Below are positions 23,597 through 33,298 of a stretch of 36,580 nucleotides of DNA, one piece after another. The notes under the pieces are model-generated. The model worked only from the letters and a program-made list of their open reading frames with translations, ran no database searches and had not been told where the DNA came from. Position numbers and translations under genes: made by a program. The DNA comes from an uncultured Oribacterium sp. (GTDB lineage: Bacteria > Bacillota > Clostridia > Lachnospirales > Lachnospiraceae), in contig CAAGKO010000053.1 in assembly GCA_900770445.1 (NCBI GenBank), positions 1-36,580 of the forward strand, read 5' to 3'. Numbering within the stretch: the first letter of the stretch is position 1; every line of letters begins with the position of its first letter.

Positions 23597-24201
23597 AGAA
23601 AGATTCATTTATGAAGGACGCGCTTGTCCTCGCACTGATCACACTGATTTCCGGTTGCTGCCTCGGTGGTGCCTACGGCCTGACGAAGCAGAAGATCTAC
23701 GAGATCAATATGGCTTCCACCATCGCATCCTACAAGCAGGTTATGCCGGCAGAGGAGTACGATGATGAGACCTATGCAGATGCCCTCACCACCGCACAGA
23801 GCGATGGAAAGATCGCAGCCGATAATGGTGGCGCTTCCCTGATTTCTGTCGTCGCTGCGAAGGATGTATCCGGTGCAGAGAGCGGCTACATCATCAAGGG
23901 CTCGGCCGCTGGTTACGGCGGAAGTGTCATCGTCGTCGTCGGTGTAGATGCGGACCTCAAGGTAACCGGTATTTCCTTCCCGGAGACACTTCCGGAGACC
24001 GCAGGTCTCGGCCAGAAGGCCACAGAGCCGGCGTTCTATGAGCAGTTTGCCGGCAAGGGCACGAAGCTCTCTGTAAAGAAGGGCGGCGGTGCCGGTGAGG
24101 ATGAAATCGATGCAATCTCAGGTGCGACCATCACCTCGACCGCAGTTACAAACACGGTCAATGCCGCTACTGAGTTTGTTCAGGATTACATCCTTAAGTG
24201 A
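23593..24201 (+). CDS. rnfG: RnfG, extracytoplasmic flavoprotein subunit
   Basis: 202 aa with one N-terminal membrane helix (about 8-29) and an extracytoplasmic FMN_bind domain. The flavinylation motif SGAT lies at 176-179, followed by ITSTA; Thr179 is the expected FMN carrier. It starts within the end of rnfD (ATGA overlap). The C-terminal part is clearly similar to the FMN-binding protein at 14634-15323. Confidence 0.95.
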   Translation: MKKDSFMKDALVLALITLISGCCLGGAYGLTKQKIYEINMASTIASYKQVMPAEEYDDETYADALTTAQSDGKIAADNGGASLISVVAAKDVSGAESGYIIKGSAAGYGGSVIVVVGVDADLKVTGISFPETLPETAGLGQKATEPAFYEQFAGKGTKLSVKKGGGAGEDEIDAISGATITSTAVTNTVNAATEFVQDYILK

Positions 24202-24214
24202 AGGAGGATAGAAG

Positions 24215-24904
24215 ATGAATAAATATGTAGAAAGAATTTATAACGGTATCGTTAAAGAAAATCCTACCTTCATCATGATGCTTGGTATGTGTCCGACACT
24301 GGCAACCACCACGAGTGCGACCAACGCGATCGGCATGGGTCTTTCCACGACCGCCGTACTGGTCATGTCCAACATGCTTATTTCCGCCATCCGTAAGGTG
24401 ATTCCTGGTCGTATGCGTCTTCCGAGTGAGATCGTCGTCGTTGCGTCTCTCGTAACCGTCGTACAGCTTCTGATGCAGGCCTATACACCGGATGTATACA
24501 GCGCGCTCGGTATCTATATCCCGCTGATCGTTGTTAACTGTATCATCCTCGGACGTGCAGAGTCCTTCGCACTGTTCAACACCCCGATCCTGTCCTTCTT
24601 CGATGGACTCGGTATGGGGCTCGGATTCACCTTCGCACTCGTTGCGCTCGGTGCATTCCGTGAGATCCTCGGTGCAGGCTCCATCTTCGGCTTCCAGATC
24701 ATCCCGGATGACTTCCATATCGGTATGATGGTTCTGGCTCCGGGTGCGTTCCTGGTTCTTGCGTTCCTTACCGCGATCCAGAACAAGCTGGGCCTTCCGT
24801 CTGCAACCAACGGCGGACAGGAGTCGAACGAATTTGTAACCTCCGGCGATGTGTTCGGTGCATATAACCAGAGCACAGATGCCGCTGACGTGAAGGAGGC
24901 TTGA
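24215..24904 (+). CDS. rnfE: RnfE, membrane subunit
   Basis: 229-aa integral membrane protein paired with RnfA in the membrane core that carries electrons and cations. The N-terminus YNGIVKENPTFIMMLGMCPTLA includes the conserved Cys in GMCPTLA, and a second Cys lies in the half-repeat at NCIILGRAE; such residues bind the intramembrane [2Fe-2S] cluster in solved Rnf/Nqr structures. GAAGGAGG precedes the ATG. Confidence 0.95.
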   Translation: MNKYVERIYNGIVKENPTFIMMLGMCPTLATTTSATNAIGMGLSTTAVLVMSNMLISAIRKVIPGRMRLPSEIVVVASLVTVVQLLMQAYTPDVYSALGIYIPLIVVNCIILGRAESFALFNTPILSFFDGLGMGLGFTFALVALGAFREILGAGSIFGFQIIPDDFHIGMMVLAPGAFLVLAFLTAIQNKLGLPSATNGGQESNEFVTSGDVFGAYNQSTDAADVKEA

Positions 24905-24906
24905 GT

Positions 24907-25521
24907 ATGGTAGATCTTCTGTTAATTGCAATTAAATATTCTCTTGTTTCCAACGTCGTTCTGTCTCAGTTCCTCGGAATCTGTGCCTTCCTCGGTGTTT
25001 CGAAGAAGTCCTCTGCATCCAAGGGCATGGGCGCTGCCGTTATCTTCGTAACGGTACTGGCATCGATCGTTTCCCACCTGATCTATGTGGGCATCATGAG
25101 CGCAAGCTCCCCGATCTGTAAGGCCCTGGGCATCAAGGATGGTCTCGATTTCCTGAACACCATCGTCTTCATCCTGCTCATCGCCGCACTCGTGCAGCTG
25201 GTCGAGATGTTCATGAAGAAGAACATGAAGAGCCTCTATGATGCGCTCGGTGTTTACCTTCCGCTGATCACCACGAACTGCGCCGTACTCGGTGTCGCAC
25301 TGAACAACGTAAGCTATGGTTTCAACATGATCGAGTGTATCGTATACGCACTCGGCATCGGTATCGGCTTCGCCCTCGCCATTCTCCTTCTTTCTTATGT
25401 TCGAGAGAATGTACTCGAGGACAACAAGGACATCCCGCGTTCCTTCCAGGGCGCACCGATCGTTCTTCTGACCGCATGCCTGATGTCCATGGCATTCTTC
25501 GGATTCCAGGGTCTGATCTGA
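24907..25521 (+). CDS. rnfA: RnfA, membrane subunit
   Basis: 204-aa six-helix membrane protein homologous to RnfE, inserted in opposite topology. SQFLGICAFLGVSKK and TTNCAVLGVAL carry the two Cys positions that pair with those of RnfE to hold the intramembrane iron-sulfur centre. ATG 24907 is 8 nt from GGAGG; an in-frame TTG at 24901 is less likely. rnfE ends 2 nt before it. Confidence 0.95.
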   Translation: MVDLLLIAIKYSLVSNVVLSQFLGICAFLGVSKKSSASKGMGAAVIFVTVLASIVSHLIYVGIMSASSPICKALGIKDGLDFLNTIVFILLIAALVQLVEMFMKKNMKSLYDALGVYLPLITTNCAVLGVALNNVSYGFNMIECIVYALGIGIGFALAILLLSYVRENVLEDNKDIPRSFQGAPIVLLTACLMSMAFFGFQGLI

Positions 25522-25537
25522 TAGGAGGGTAGAGAAA

Positions 25538-26365
25538 ATGGTATTATTTGTCGTTGTGGCTGCCATCCTGGTCGGAGCTGTCGGTTTAGTCATCGGCATC
25601 TTCCTGGGCGTGGCTTCCGAGAAGTTTAAGGTTGAAGTAGACGAGCGTGAAGCGAAGGTCAGAGACTGTCTGCCGGGTAACAACTGTGGTGCCTGCGGAT
25701 TCCCGGGCTGTGATGGCTGTGCGAAGGCCATCGCAAACGGTGAAGCTGCCGTAACCCAGTGTCCGGTTGGCGGTGCTGCGGTCGCTGAGAAGATCGCTGA
25801 GGTGATGGGTGTCAAGGCGGAGCCGATCGACGAGTCCAGCAAGATGGTCGCGTTCGTACGCTGCCAGGGTGACTGCTCGAAGGCGAAGCAGGCATATCAC
25901 TATTCCGGTATCGCCGACTGTTCCGAGCTTGCGGTCGTACCAAACGGCTCCGAGAAGGAATGTGCATTCAGCTGCTGTGGTTACGGCACCTGCGTGAAGG
26001 CCTGTGCCTTCGATGCGATCCACATCGTAAACGGTGTCGCGGTCGTCGATAAGGAGAAGTGCGTAGCCTGTGGTGCCTGCATGAAGGCCTGCCCGAAGCA
26101 CATCATCGATCTCGTTCCGTATAAGAAGAAGCATAATGTTGCCTGCCAGAATCATCTGAAGGGCAAGGCGGTCAAGGATGCCTGCGCGACCGGATGTATC
26201 GCCTGCGGCATGTGCGAGCGTAACTGTCCGTTCGATGGTATCCATATCGTGAATGACCTCGCGGTGATGAACGAGAACTGTAAGGACTGCGGTATCTGTG
26301 CCCAGAAGTGTCCGACCGGTGCCATCACCGGTAAGCGTCCGGTTGTTAAGAAGCCGGAAGCTTAA
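25538..26365 (+). CDS. rnfB: RnfB, ferredoxin-side Fe-S subunit
   Basis: 275 aa, the expected entry point for electrons from reduced ferredoxin. One N-terminal membrane helix (3-25) is followed by a Cys-rich domain (Cys44, 50, 53, 58, 61, 75) and then ferredoxin modules. The clusters are Cys147/152/156, Cys175-178-181-185, Cys220-223-226-230 and Cys248-251-254-258. This cluster-rich form is typical of clostridial and acetogen RnfB. GGAGGGT provides the ribosome site. It is the last gene; a terminator follows. Confidence 0.95.
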   Translation: MVLFVVVAAILVGAVGLVIGIFLGVASEKFKVEVDEREAKVRDCLPGNNCGACGFPGCDGCAKAIANGEAAVTQCPVGGAAVAEKIAEVMGVKAEPIDESSKMVAFVRCQGDCSKAKQAYHYSGIADCSELAVVPNGSEKECAFSCCGYGTCVKACAFDAIHIVNGVAVVDKEKCVACGACMKACPKHIIDLVPYKKKHNVACQNHLKGKAVKDACATGCIACGMCERNCPFDGIHIVNDLAVMNENCKDCGICAQKCPTGAITGKRPVVKKPEA

Positions 26366-26379
26366 CTATATGATAGTAG

Positions 26380-26415
26380 AGAGTCTGTGTCTTTTATGAC
26401 ACAGGCTCTTTTTTG
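26380..26415 (+). terminator. intrinsic terminator of the rnf operon
   Basis: AGAGTCTGTGTC pairs with GACACAGGCTCT (one G-U) around a TTTTAT loop, followed by a run of T residues. Confidence 0.9.
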
Positions 26416-26439
26416 TATGTATTAAATGGACACTATGTA

Positions 26440-26448
26440 TGATATGAT
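26440..26448 (+). promoter_or_regulatory. possible extended -10 promoter ahead of the ATPase operon
   Basis: TGATATGAT reads as an extended -10 (TGnTATGAT). No properly spaced -35 is visible. It would give a leader of about 175 nt. Confidence 0.35.
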
Positions 26449-26551
26449 ACAGAGCGTCGAGTCAAAAAGTTCAGATTCGTCAGGTTTTGAGATGATCGGA
26501 TAATGACAGAATAAAAGAAATCTCCGAAATAATAAAATCACATAAAGAATC

Positions 26552-26580
26552 TTTACGAATAAATTTTAAACAATTATAAT
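26552..26580 (+). promoter_or_regulatory. promoter of the V/A-type ATPase operon
   Basis: TTTACG (26552-26557), a 17-nt spacer and TATAAT (26575-26580). It lies 52 nt upstream of the first ATG in an AT-rich gap that holds no other gene. Confidence 0.65.
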
Positions 26581-26631
26581 TACTTAATTGGGTTTACCAA
26601 AAAATTCACAATGTATACAAGGAGGAGGCCT

Positions 26632-27192
26632 ATGGAATTACAGATTCAGGATCTGGTTACATCGATTCGCAAAGAGGGTGTCGATGCAGCAAACGCTGAA
26701 GCTGACTCTATCATTGCGGAAGCCCGTAAAAAAGCAGACGCAATTATTTCCGATGCAAAGGCAGAGGCTGCCGCTGCGAAAGCAGGCGCAGAAAAGGAAA
26801 TCGGAGTCATGAAGGAAAGTGCCGCTGTCAGTGCAGAGCAGGCAAAGCGTGACGCCATGCTCTCGTTTAAGACGGAGGTTCAGAAGGAATACGAGAAGCT
26901 TCTGAAGAACGATATCAAGAAGGAGCTGAGCGGTGCCGCACTGGGCAAGCTGATTCGTGCAGCACTGGCCGGTGAGGATGTAGCACAGTACAGCGCAGAG
27001 GTTGCGGCTGTATCCGATGAGCTGAAGTCAGAACTGGCCGATGAAGTCAGAAACGGCCTCGAGATCAAGCCAACCAGAGGCGTCAATGCCGGCTTCCGTC
27101 TGGCTGCCAGGGATGGCTCAGGATACTTCGACTGTACCGATGATGCGATCGCAGAGATGATGATGCCGTACTTCAGAAACCTTGAAATCTGA
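26632..27192 (+). CDS. ntpE: V/A-type ATPase subunit E (peripheral stalk)
   Basis: 186 aa. The first 100 residues form one long Ala/Glu/Lys-rich helix (coiled coil), and the C-terminal third is a compact domain ending PYFRNLEI, the organisation of subunit E/NtpE. Such stalks hold the catalytic head against the membrane part. The AGGAGGAGG ribosome site selects ATG 26632 over an in-frame ATG at 26611 that lies upstream of it. No subunit G/H partner gene is present in the operon. Confidence 0.85.
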   Translation: MELQIQDLVTSIRKEGVDAANAEADSIIAEARKKADAIISDAKAEAAAAKAGAEKEIGVMKESAAVSAEQAKRDAMLSFKTEVQKEYEKLLKNDIKKELSGAALGKLIRAALAGEDVAQYSAEVAAVSDELKSELADEVRNGLEIKPTRGVNAGFRLAARDGSGYFDCTDDAIAEMMMPYFRNLEI

Positions 27193-27207
27193 TAGGAGGT
27201 ACTGCCC

Positions 27208-27732
27208 ATGGCTTCGCATTATTACTATCTGATATCGAGCCTGCCGGAACTCCGGAGTGACGGAGACATGCCACTCAGCTATCAGGAATTTCTGGATTTA
27301 TGTGAATCCACCGTCAGCCGCGGCACGTATAAGCTCTTATCGGAGCTCACGCTGAACTCGGCGGAGGGTCCGCTCGTAAAGGAGTGGAACCAGGTGTACG
27401 GTGCGATGACGAAGGAGCTGAATCTTCAGCGCAGCATGAAGCTCGGAAAGAGCTATCCTGCACCTTCCGCGAAGGATTACGTGACGGCACAGGTCGTCGG
27501 TTCCGCACTCAGCGCGAAGAATCCGCTGGAGGCTGAGCAGATCATGCTGGATTTCTCATTCCAGCAGCTGGATCAGCTGGTAGGTCTTCATATGTTTGAT
27601 GACTATGTACTGTTCGGCTATGCGCTGAAGCTGAAGCTGCTCGAACGTCAGAGAAGCTTCGAACACGAGAAGGGGCAGGCAGAGTTCCGTCGCCTGCTCA
27701 GTGTCGTGCAGCAGCGCGTTTACAGTTTGTAA
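27208..27732 (+). CDS. DUF2764-family ATPase-associated protein
   Basis: 174 aa, beginning MASHYYYLISSLPEL, a pattern I associate with DUF2764, a family found in V-type ATPase operons of spirochaetes and Bacteroidetes. It is predicted soluble and mainly helical. It occupies the position between subunit E and subunit A, where other operons encode C and F. A role as the functional counterpart of subunit C, linking rotor to ring, is an inference from this context. TAGGAGGT precedes the start, 15 nt after ntpE. Confidence 0.7.
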   Translation: MASHYYYLISSLPELRSDGDMPLSYQEFLDLCESTVSRGTYKLLSELTLNSAEGPLVKEWNQVYGAMTKELNLQRSMKLGKSYPAPSAKDYVTAQVVGSALSAKNPLEAEQIMLDFSFQQLDQLVGLHMFDDYVLFGYALKLKLLERQRSFEHEKGQAEFRRLLSVVQQRVYSL

Positions 27733-27757
27733 CAAGTAGAAATATCGGGAGACATTT

Positions 27758-29488
27758 ATGGAAACAATAACAGGACATGTAACTGGCATTAACAGTAACA
27801 TGGCGAATGTAAGCTTCGACGGTGCCGTCCGTAAGAACGAGGTAGGCTACATCCTCGTCGACGGAAAGCGCCTGAAGGGTGAGGTCATTCGTATCAACAA
27901 CGGAATCGCCAGTATGCAGATTTATGAGATGTCAAATGGCATCAAGGTCGGTGATCCGGTCGAGTTTACCGGTGAGCTGATGAGTGTTGATCTGGGTCCG
28001 GGACTGCTGACACAGATCTATGATGGACTTCAGAACCCGCTGCCTGAGCTTGCAGAGCAGTGTGGCTTCTTCCTGCAAAGAGGTGTATACCTCGATGCGA
28101 TTCCGGATAAGGACTGGGAATTCACACCGAGCGTAAAAGCCGGTGACAGTGTCGTGGCCGGTGATACCATCGGAACCGTTCCGGAGGGTATCTTCACCCA
28201 CCATATCATGGTTCCGTTCACCCTGAAGGGGGATGACTGGACCGTCAAGTCCATCAAGGAAAAGGGAACGTATAATGTACGCTCCACCATCTGCGTGATC
28301 GAGAACAGCCTCGGCGAGCAGAAGGAGCTCAGCATGGTGATCACGCAGCCGATCAAGCAGCCGATCAAGTGCTATGCCGAGAGACTTCGTCCGGATGAGC
28401 CGCTGATCATGCAGCTTCGTTGTGTCGATACCTTCCTGCCGATTGCAAAGGGCGGCACCTTCTGTGTACCTGGTCCGTTCGGCGCAGGCAAGACCGTTCT
28501 TCAGCACATGGAGGCGAAGAATGGAGAAGCGGATATCGTGATCGTCGCGGCATGCGGAGAGCGTGCCGGTGAGGTCGTTGAGATCCTGAAGGAATTCCCG
28601 GAGCTGGATGATCCGCGTACCGGTCGTTCCCTGATGGAGAGAACCATCATCATCTGTAATACCTCTTCGATGCCGGTTGCCGCACGAGAAGCATCCTGCT
28701 ACACCGCCGTCACCCTCGCAGAGTATTATCGTCAGATGGGTCTCAATGTTCTTCTTCTGGCAGACTCCACCTCCCGTTGGGCACAGGCCATGCGAGAGAT
28801 GAGTGGACGTCTCGAGGAGATCCCGGGCGAGGAAGCCTTCCCTGCGTACCTTGAGTCCACCATCGCCGCCTTCTATGAGCGTGCCGGTAAGGTTCGCCTG
28901 AAGGATGGCTCCATCGGTTCCGTCACCATCGGCGGTACGGTTTCCCCAGCCGGCGGTAACTTCGACGAGCCGGTAACACAGGCAACCCTGAAGGTCGTCG
29001 GTGCTTTCCACGGACTGAGCCGTGAGCGTTCGGATGCACGTAAGTACCCGGCGATCAACCCGACCGAATCCTGGTCGAAGTACAGCGGTATCATCGCGAT
29101 GGATCGTGTAGAAGAGGCCCGCAGCATTCTGAAGAGAAGTATCGAAATCAGCCAGATGATGAAGGTCGTCGGCGAAGAAGGTACGACTGCAGAAGATTAC
29201 ATCACCTATCAGAAGGGTGAGCTTCTCGATTCCGTTTACCTCCAGCAGAACTCTTTCGATCCGATCGATGCGGCCGACTCTCCGGAGAGACAGCGTGTCG
29301 AGTTCGATCTTCTTTATGATGCACTGATGCAGCAGTACGACCTCGAGGACAAGGATGAGATTCGTTCCTTCTTTAACCAGCTGAGACAGGAGTTCCTGGA
29401 CTGGCACGGAACCGAATTTAATTCAGACGCTTTTGAAGCACAGAAGAATAAGATCGCTGATTTCTATAAATCAAAGGCAATCGCTTAG
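27758..29488 (+). CDS. ntpA: V/A-type ATPase catalytic subunit A
   Basis: 576-aa catalytic subunit of the soluble head. The Walker A motif GPFGAGKTV lies at 239-247, within the arrangement typical of A subunits. The N-terminal barrel (about 1-70) and the A-specific bulge domain (about 110-200) precede it. GERAGEVVE and the LLADSTSRWAQAMRE segment carry the catalytic Glu and Walker B regions. ATP hydrolysis or synthesis at the A/B interface drives the rotor. It follows the DUF2764 gene by 25 nt and precedes ntpB by 8 nt. Confidence 0.96.
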   Translation: METITGHVTGINSNMANVSFDGAVRKNEVGYILVDGKRLKGEVIRINNGIASMQIYEMSNGIKVGDPVEFTGELMSVDLGPGLLTQIYDGLQNPLPELAEQCGFFLQRGVYLDAIPDKDWEFTPSVKAGDSVVAGDTIGTVPEGIFTHHIMVPFTLKGDDWTVKSIKEKGTYNVRSTICVIENSLGEQKELSMVITQPIKQPIKCYAERLRPDEPLIMQLRCVDTFLPIAKGGTFCVPGPFGAGKTVLQHMEAKNGEADIVIVAACGERAGEVVEILKEFPELDDPRTGRSLMERTIIICNTSSMPVAAREASCYTAVTLAEYYRQMGLNVLLLADSTSRWAQAMREMSGRLEEIPGEEAFPAYLESTIAAFYERAGKVRLKDGSIGSVTIGGTVSPAGGNFDEPVTQATLKVVGAFHGLSRERSDARKYPAINPTESWSKYSGIIAMDRVEEARSILKRSIEISQMMKVVGEEGTTAEDYITYQKGELLDSVYLQQNSFDPIDAADSPERQRVEFDLLYDALMQQYDLEDKDEIRSFFNQLRQEFLDWHGTEFNSDAFEAQKNKIADFYKSKAIA

Positions 29489-29496
29489 GAGGTCTT

Positions 29497-30789
29497 ATGC
29501 AGAAAGTATATACAAAAATTGAGTCCATCGTCGGTAACGTCGTGACCGTCCGTGCAGAGGGCATCCGAAACGGAGACCTCGCACTGGTCGGTGATAGTTA
29601 CGCGAATGTAATTAAGCTGGATAAGGATCTCGTATCCCTCCAGGTATTTGCCGGTGCACAGGGTGTCAGCACGAACGACCCGGTGCGTTTCCTCGGCAGA
29701 CCGATGCAGGTTTCCTTCTCCGAGCATCTGCTCGGCCGTATCTTCGATGGTGCCGGTGTACCGAGAGATAACGGTCCTGCCCTGACCGAAAACATGGTTG
29801 ATATCGGCGGACCATCCTTTAACCCGGCGAAGCGAGTGATTCCGAAGCACATGATCCGTACCGGTATCCCGATGATCGATGTGTTCAACACCCTCGTCGA
29901 GAGCCAGAAGCTCCCGATCTTCTCCATCTCCGGAGAGCCGTACAACCAGCTGCTCGCACGTATCGCACTGCAGGCAGAGGTTGATGTCATCGTGCTCGGC
30001 GGTATGGGCCTCAAGTATGATGACTACCTGACCTTCCGTGACACCCTCGAGAAGGGCGGCGCGATGAGTCACACCGTCATGTTTATTCATACCGCAGCGG
30101 ATCCTACCGTAGAGAGTACGCTGGTTCCGGATATGTCCCTCGCCGTCGCAGAGCAGTTCGCCCTCGAAGGCAAGAAGGTACTCGTACTTCTCACGGATAT
30201 GACGAGCTACTGTGATGCACAGAAGGAGCTCGCGATCACCATGGAGCAGGTACCTTCAAACCGAGGTTACCCGGGCGATCTCTACAGTATGCTCGCATCC
30301 CGTTACGAGAAGGCCGTGGATATCGATGGCGCAGGTTCCATCACCATTCTCGGTGTAACCACGATGCCGGGCGATGATGTCACCCACCCGGTACCGGATA
30401 ACACCGGCTACATCACCGAGGGTCAGTTCTATCTTCGAAATGGACACATCGAGCCGTTCGGTTCCCTGTCCAGACTGAAGCAGAACGTCAACGGCAGCAC
30501 CCGTGACGACCACCGTGCACTGATGGATGGTATGATCAAGCTCTACGCACAGTACAAGGAGAGTCTGGAGAAGAAGTCCATGGGCTTCGCGATGAGCTCC
30601 TGGGATGATAAGCTCCTCAAGTATGGTCAGCTCTTCGAATCGAAGCTGATGGACCTCAGTGTAAACATTCCTCTGGAGAAGGCGCTGGATCTCGGCTGGG
30701 AAATCCTGGCGGAGTGCTTCGAGCCGAACGAGACCGGTCTTAAGACCAGCCTGATCAAGGAGAGATGGCCGAAGAAGCTGGATGAGTAA
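29497..30789 (+). CDS. ntpB: V/A-type ATPase subunit B
   Basis: 430-aa non-catalytic nucleotide-fold subunit alternating with A in the head. The P-loop is degenerate (SISGEPYNQLLARIA), as usual for B. VLLTDMTSYCDAQKE and the arginine-finger region SNRGYPGDLYSMLASRYE are conserved. AGGAGGT overlaps the end of ntpA. The protein is slightly shorter than the roughly 460-aa forms of Enterococcus or Thermus. Confidence 0.96.
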   Translation: MQKVYTKIESIVGNVVTVRAEGIRNGDLALVGDSYANVIKLDKDLVSLQVFAGAQGVSTNDPVRFLGRPMQVSFSEHLLGRIFDGAGVPRDNGPALTENMVDIGGPSFNPAKRVIPKHMIRTGIPMIDVFNTLVESQKLPIFSISGEPYNQLLARIALQAEVDVIVLGGMGLKYDDYLTFRDTLEKGGAMSHTVMFIHTAADPTVESTLVPDMSLAVAEQFALEGKKVLVLLTDMTSYCDAQKELAITMEQVPSNRGYPGDLYSMLASRYEKAVDIDGAGSITILGVTTMPGDDVTHPVPDNTGYITEGQFYLRNGHIEPFGSLSRLKQNVNGSTRDDHRALMDGMIKLYAQYKESLEKKSMGFAMSSWDDKLLKYGQLFESKLMDLSVNIPLEKALDLGWEILAECFEPNETGLKTSLIKERWPKKLDE

Positions 30790-30800
30790 AGGAGCAGTCA

Positions 30801-31415
30801 ATGGCGATCAAACTCACGAAAAATGAACAGAAAGTGCAGAAAGATCACCTGAAAGAGTATCAGCGTTACCTGCCGACCCTGCAGCTGAAGAAACAGCAGC
30901 TGCAGTCCGTCATCATGCAGGTGAAGGACGATCTCGCCGTGAAGGAAGTCGAGCGCGAACAGATGATCGGCGATCTCGATGACTGGGTAGCTGTATTCTC
31001 AGAGAACACGCTGTTTGATAAAGATAAACAGCTGGACACTCTGGTTCAGCCGGATAAGGTCATCGTCGGCACCGAGAACGTCGCCGGTGTGAAGATTCCC
31101 GCCTTCAAGGAGCTGACATTTAAAGACATCTCCTATAACGTGGATGATTACCCTTTATGGGTGGATACTGCACTGATCAAGCTGCGTGAGATCGCGCGTC
31201 TGGATGCACTGGTTTCAACCCTTCGCAAACAGGTCGAGCTGCTGGAAAAAGAACTCCGTTCCACATCCCAGCGCGTAAACCTCTTCGAGAAGGTCAAGAT
31301 TCCGGAGGCCAAGGAAAACATCCGTATCATCGGTGTTTACCTCGGTGATCAGCAGACAGCCGCTGTCGTACGCGGCAAGATCGCAAAGAAAAAACTGGTG
31401 GAGGCAGGACGATGA
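30801..31415 (+). CDS. ntpD: V/A-type ATPase subunit D (central shaft)
   Basis: 204 aa. Two long helices, around 10-65 and 130-175, form the antiparallel coiled coil of the rotary shaft; the N-terminus IKLTKNEQKVQKDHL is characteristic of this subunit. It starts 11 nt after ntpB with AAAGGAG and overlaps ntpI by 4 nt. Confidence 0.92.
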   Translation: MAIKLTKNEQKVQKDHLKEYQRYLPTLQLKKQQLQSVIMQVKDDLAVKEVEREQMIGDLDDWVAVFSENTLFDKDKQLDTLVQPDKVIVGTENVAGVKIPAFKELTFKDISYNVDDYPLWVDTALIKLREIARLDALVSTLRKQVELLEKELRSTSQRVNLFEKVKIPEAKENIRIIGVYLGDQQTAAVVRGKIAKKKLVEAGR

Positions 31416-33268
31416 TTGAAAAAATGAAAATGGTTCACGTCGTGACCACCGCTGAACATAAGGATGAAATGCTGGAGGGCCTCCGTTCCCTGGGACTTCT
31501 CCACCTGGCAGAGCAGAAGCAGGCGAGCCAGGCCGCGAGTGAGCGCTTCACAGAGCTTGCACGTGTCTCCTCGAAGCTGCAGGACTATCTGCCGGAAAGC
31601 AAGGATAAGAAGAAAGCCGTCGCATCCGAGGCACCGGCACTTCTTTCGGACGAGGCGTTCGAGCAGCTGTATCAGGAGGTTCGGAACGCACTCGCGAAGA
31701 AGGATCAGCTGACACAGCAGATCACCGCCGATATCACGGAGATGGAACGCATCGAGCCATGGGGACAGTTCTCACCGAAGGATGTCCGCGAGCTTCAGAA
31801 GCTCGGCTATGACCTCCATTTCTACCGTGTGGATAAGGATGTATGCGTAGCGATTATGGCAGACGAGAACCTTCGGGTCCTTCGCCTCGCATCGGTCGAT
31901 AAGGCCGATACCATCGCCGTGATCGACGCACTCCCGATGACCTATAACGCGAGTGAATTTACACTCCCGGAGAAGGGTCTCGCAGAGCTGCAGCAGGATA
32001 TCGCGGATTGCCAGCAGGCACAGGCAGCCTGTGATGCGGTCCTCCGAAAGGCGGCGCTTCACGAGAACAGCTTCCATCAGAAGCTGCTCGACGCGCAGAA
32101 CGCAGAGGAGTACTCCTCCGCGAGCGAAACCGCGGAAGGCGATGCACAGCTCGTATGGCTGTCCGGTTACATCCCGGAGATCTACCTCGACAGGTTCAAG
32201 GAAGGTGCCCGCGAGAATCACTGGGCCTACGCGATCGACGAGGTTTCCACCGAGGATGAGCACATCCCGACGAAGCTTCGCTACAACAAGGTCAGCAAGC
32301 TGATCAAACCGCTCTACGATATGCTGGGTATCCTCCCTGGCTACTATGAGACGGATATCTCACTCTGGTTCCTGCTGTTCTTCGCACTGTTCTTCGCGAT
32401 GATCATCGGAGACGGTGGCTATGGCCTCCTGTTCCTGATCGGCACCATCGTGATGATCAGGAAGAGCGGCAAGATCGACACCGCGAGCTTCCTGCTCCTG
32501 GTACTGTCGACCTCAACCGTGATCTGGGGTGCCATCACCGGTACCTGGTTCGGTATGGAATCTGCGATGAAGGTTCCGTTCCTCCGCGCACTGGTTCTGC
32601 CGGGCTTTGCGAACTATCCTGAGTACTTCGACGTACCGGCCGCACTGCAGCAGAACAACATGATGAAGTTTTCCTTCACCATCGGTGCGATGCAGATGGA
32701 GCTCGGCAGCCTCCTCGCCGTCAAGAAGAAAATGGAAGAGAAGGATCTCAGCTTCCTGTCCGATATCGGATGGTTATTTACCATCTGTGGCATGTACCTT
32801 CTGGCACTCTACCTCGTATTACATGAGCAGCTTCCGCTGACACCGGTCGTTGCAGCGGTGGCCATCGGCTTCGTACTGGTTCTCTTTACGAACGGCATGG
32901 CACCGGGCAAGAGCATCGGCGCAGGTATCGCTTCGAGCTTAGGCGGTGCATTTACCGTCTTCCTGAACACGATCAGCTGCTTCGGTAATATCATGAGCTA
33001 CATCCGACTCTTCGCCGTAGGTATGGCGGGACTCGCGATCGCTCAGAGCTTTAACAACATGGCCGCAGGTCTTGCACATGGACCTTTGATGATTGCTGCC
33101 GTCGTGATCGTACTGATCGGACACGTCATCAATATCGTTATGTGTATTCTCTCTGTCGTTGTACATGGTGTACGTTTGAACGTGCTCGAGTTCTCCGGAC
33201 AGGTAGGACTGGAGTGGACCGGTATCGCGTACAACCCGTTCAGATTAAACGATAAAATTAAACAGTAA
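31412..33268 (+). CDS. ntpI: V/A-type ATPase membrane subunit I (a)
   Basis: 618 aa. The N-terminal cytoplasmic half (about 1-320) consists of coiled-coil and globular parts that contact the peripheral stalks. The C-terminal half has about seven membrane helices, starting WFLLFFALFFAMIIGDGGYG (residues about 317-336), a signature of this family, and including MSYIRLFAVGMAGLAIAQ, whose Arg lines the ion half-channels. It forms the stator path for ions opposite the K ring. Confidence 0.95.
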   Translation: MIEKMKMVHVVTTAEHKDEMLEGLRSLGLLHLAEQKQASQAASERFTELARVSSKLQDYLPESKDKKKAVASEAPALLSDEAFEQLYQEVRNALAKKDQLTQQITADITEMERIEPWGQFSPKDVRELQKLGYDLHFYRVDKDVCVAIMADENLRVLRLASVDKADTIAVIDALPMTYNASEFTLPEKGLAELQQDIADCQQAQAACDAVLRKAALHENSFHQKLLDAQNAEEYSSASETAEGDAQLVWLSGYIPEIYLDRFKEGARENHWAYAIDEVSTEDEHIPTKLRYNKVSKLIKPLYDMLGILPGYYETDISLWFLLFFALFFAMIIGDGGYGLLFLIGTIVMIRKSGKIDTASFLLLVLSTSTVIWGAITGTWFGMESAMKVPFLRALVLPGFANYPEYFDVPAALQQNNMMKFSFTIGAMQMELGSLLAVKKKMEEKDLSFLSDIGWLFTICGMYLLALYLVLHEQLPLTPVVAAVAIGFVLVLFTNGMAPGKSIGAGIASSLGGAFTVFLNTISCFGNIMSYIRLFAVGMAGLAIAQSFNNMAAGLAHGPLMIAAVVIVLIGHVINIVMCILSVVVHGVRLNVLEFSGQVGLEWTGIAYNPFRLNDKIKQ

Positions 33269-33298
33269 GCTTTTCAGATAAGCAAAAAGGAGATTATT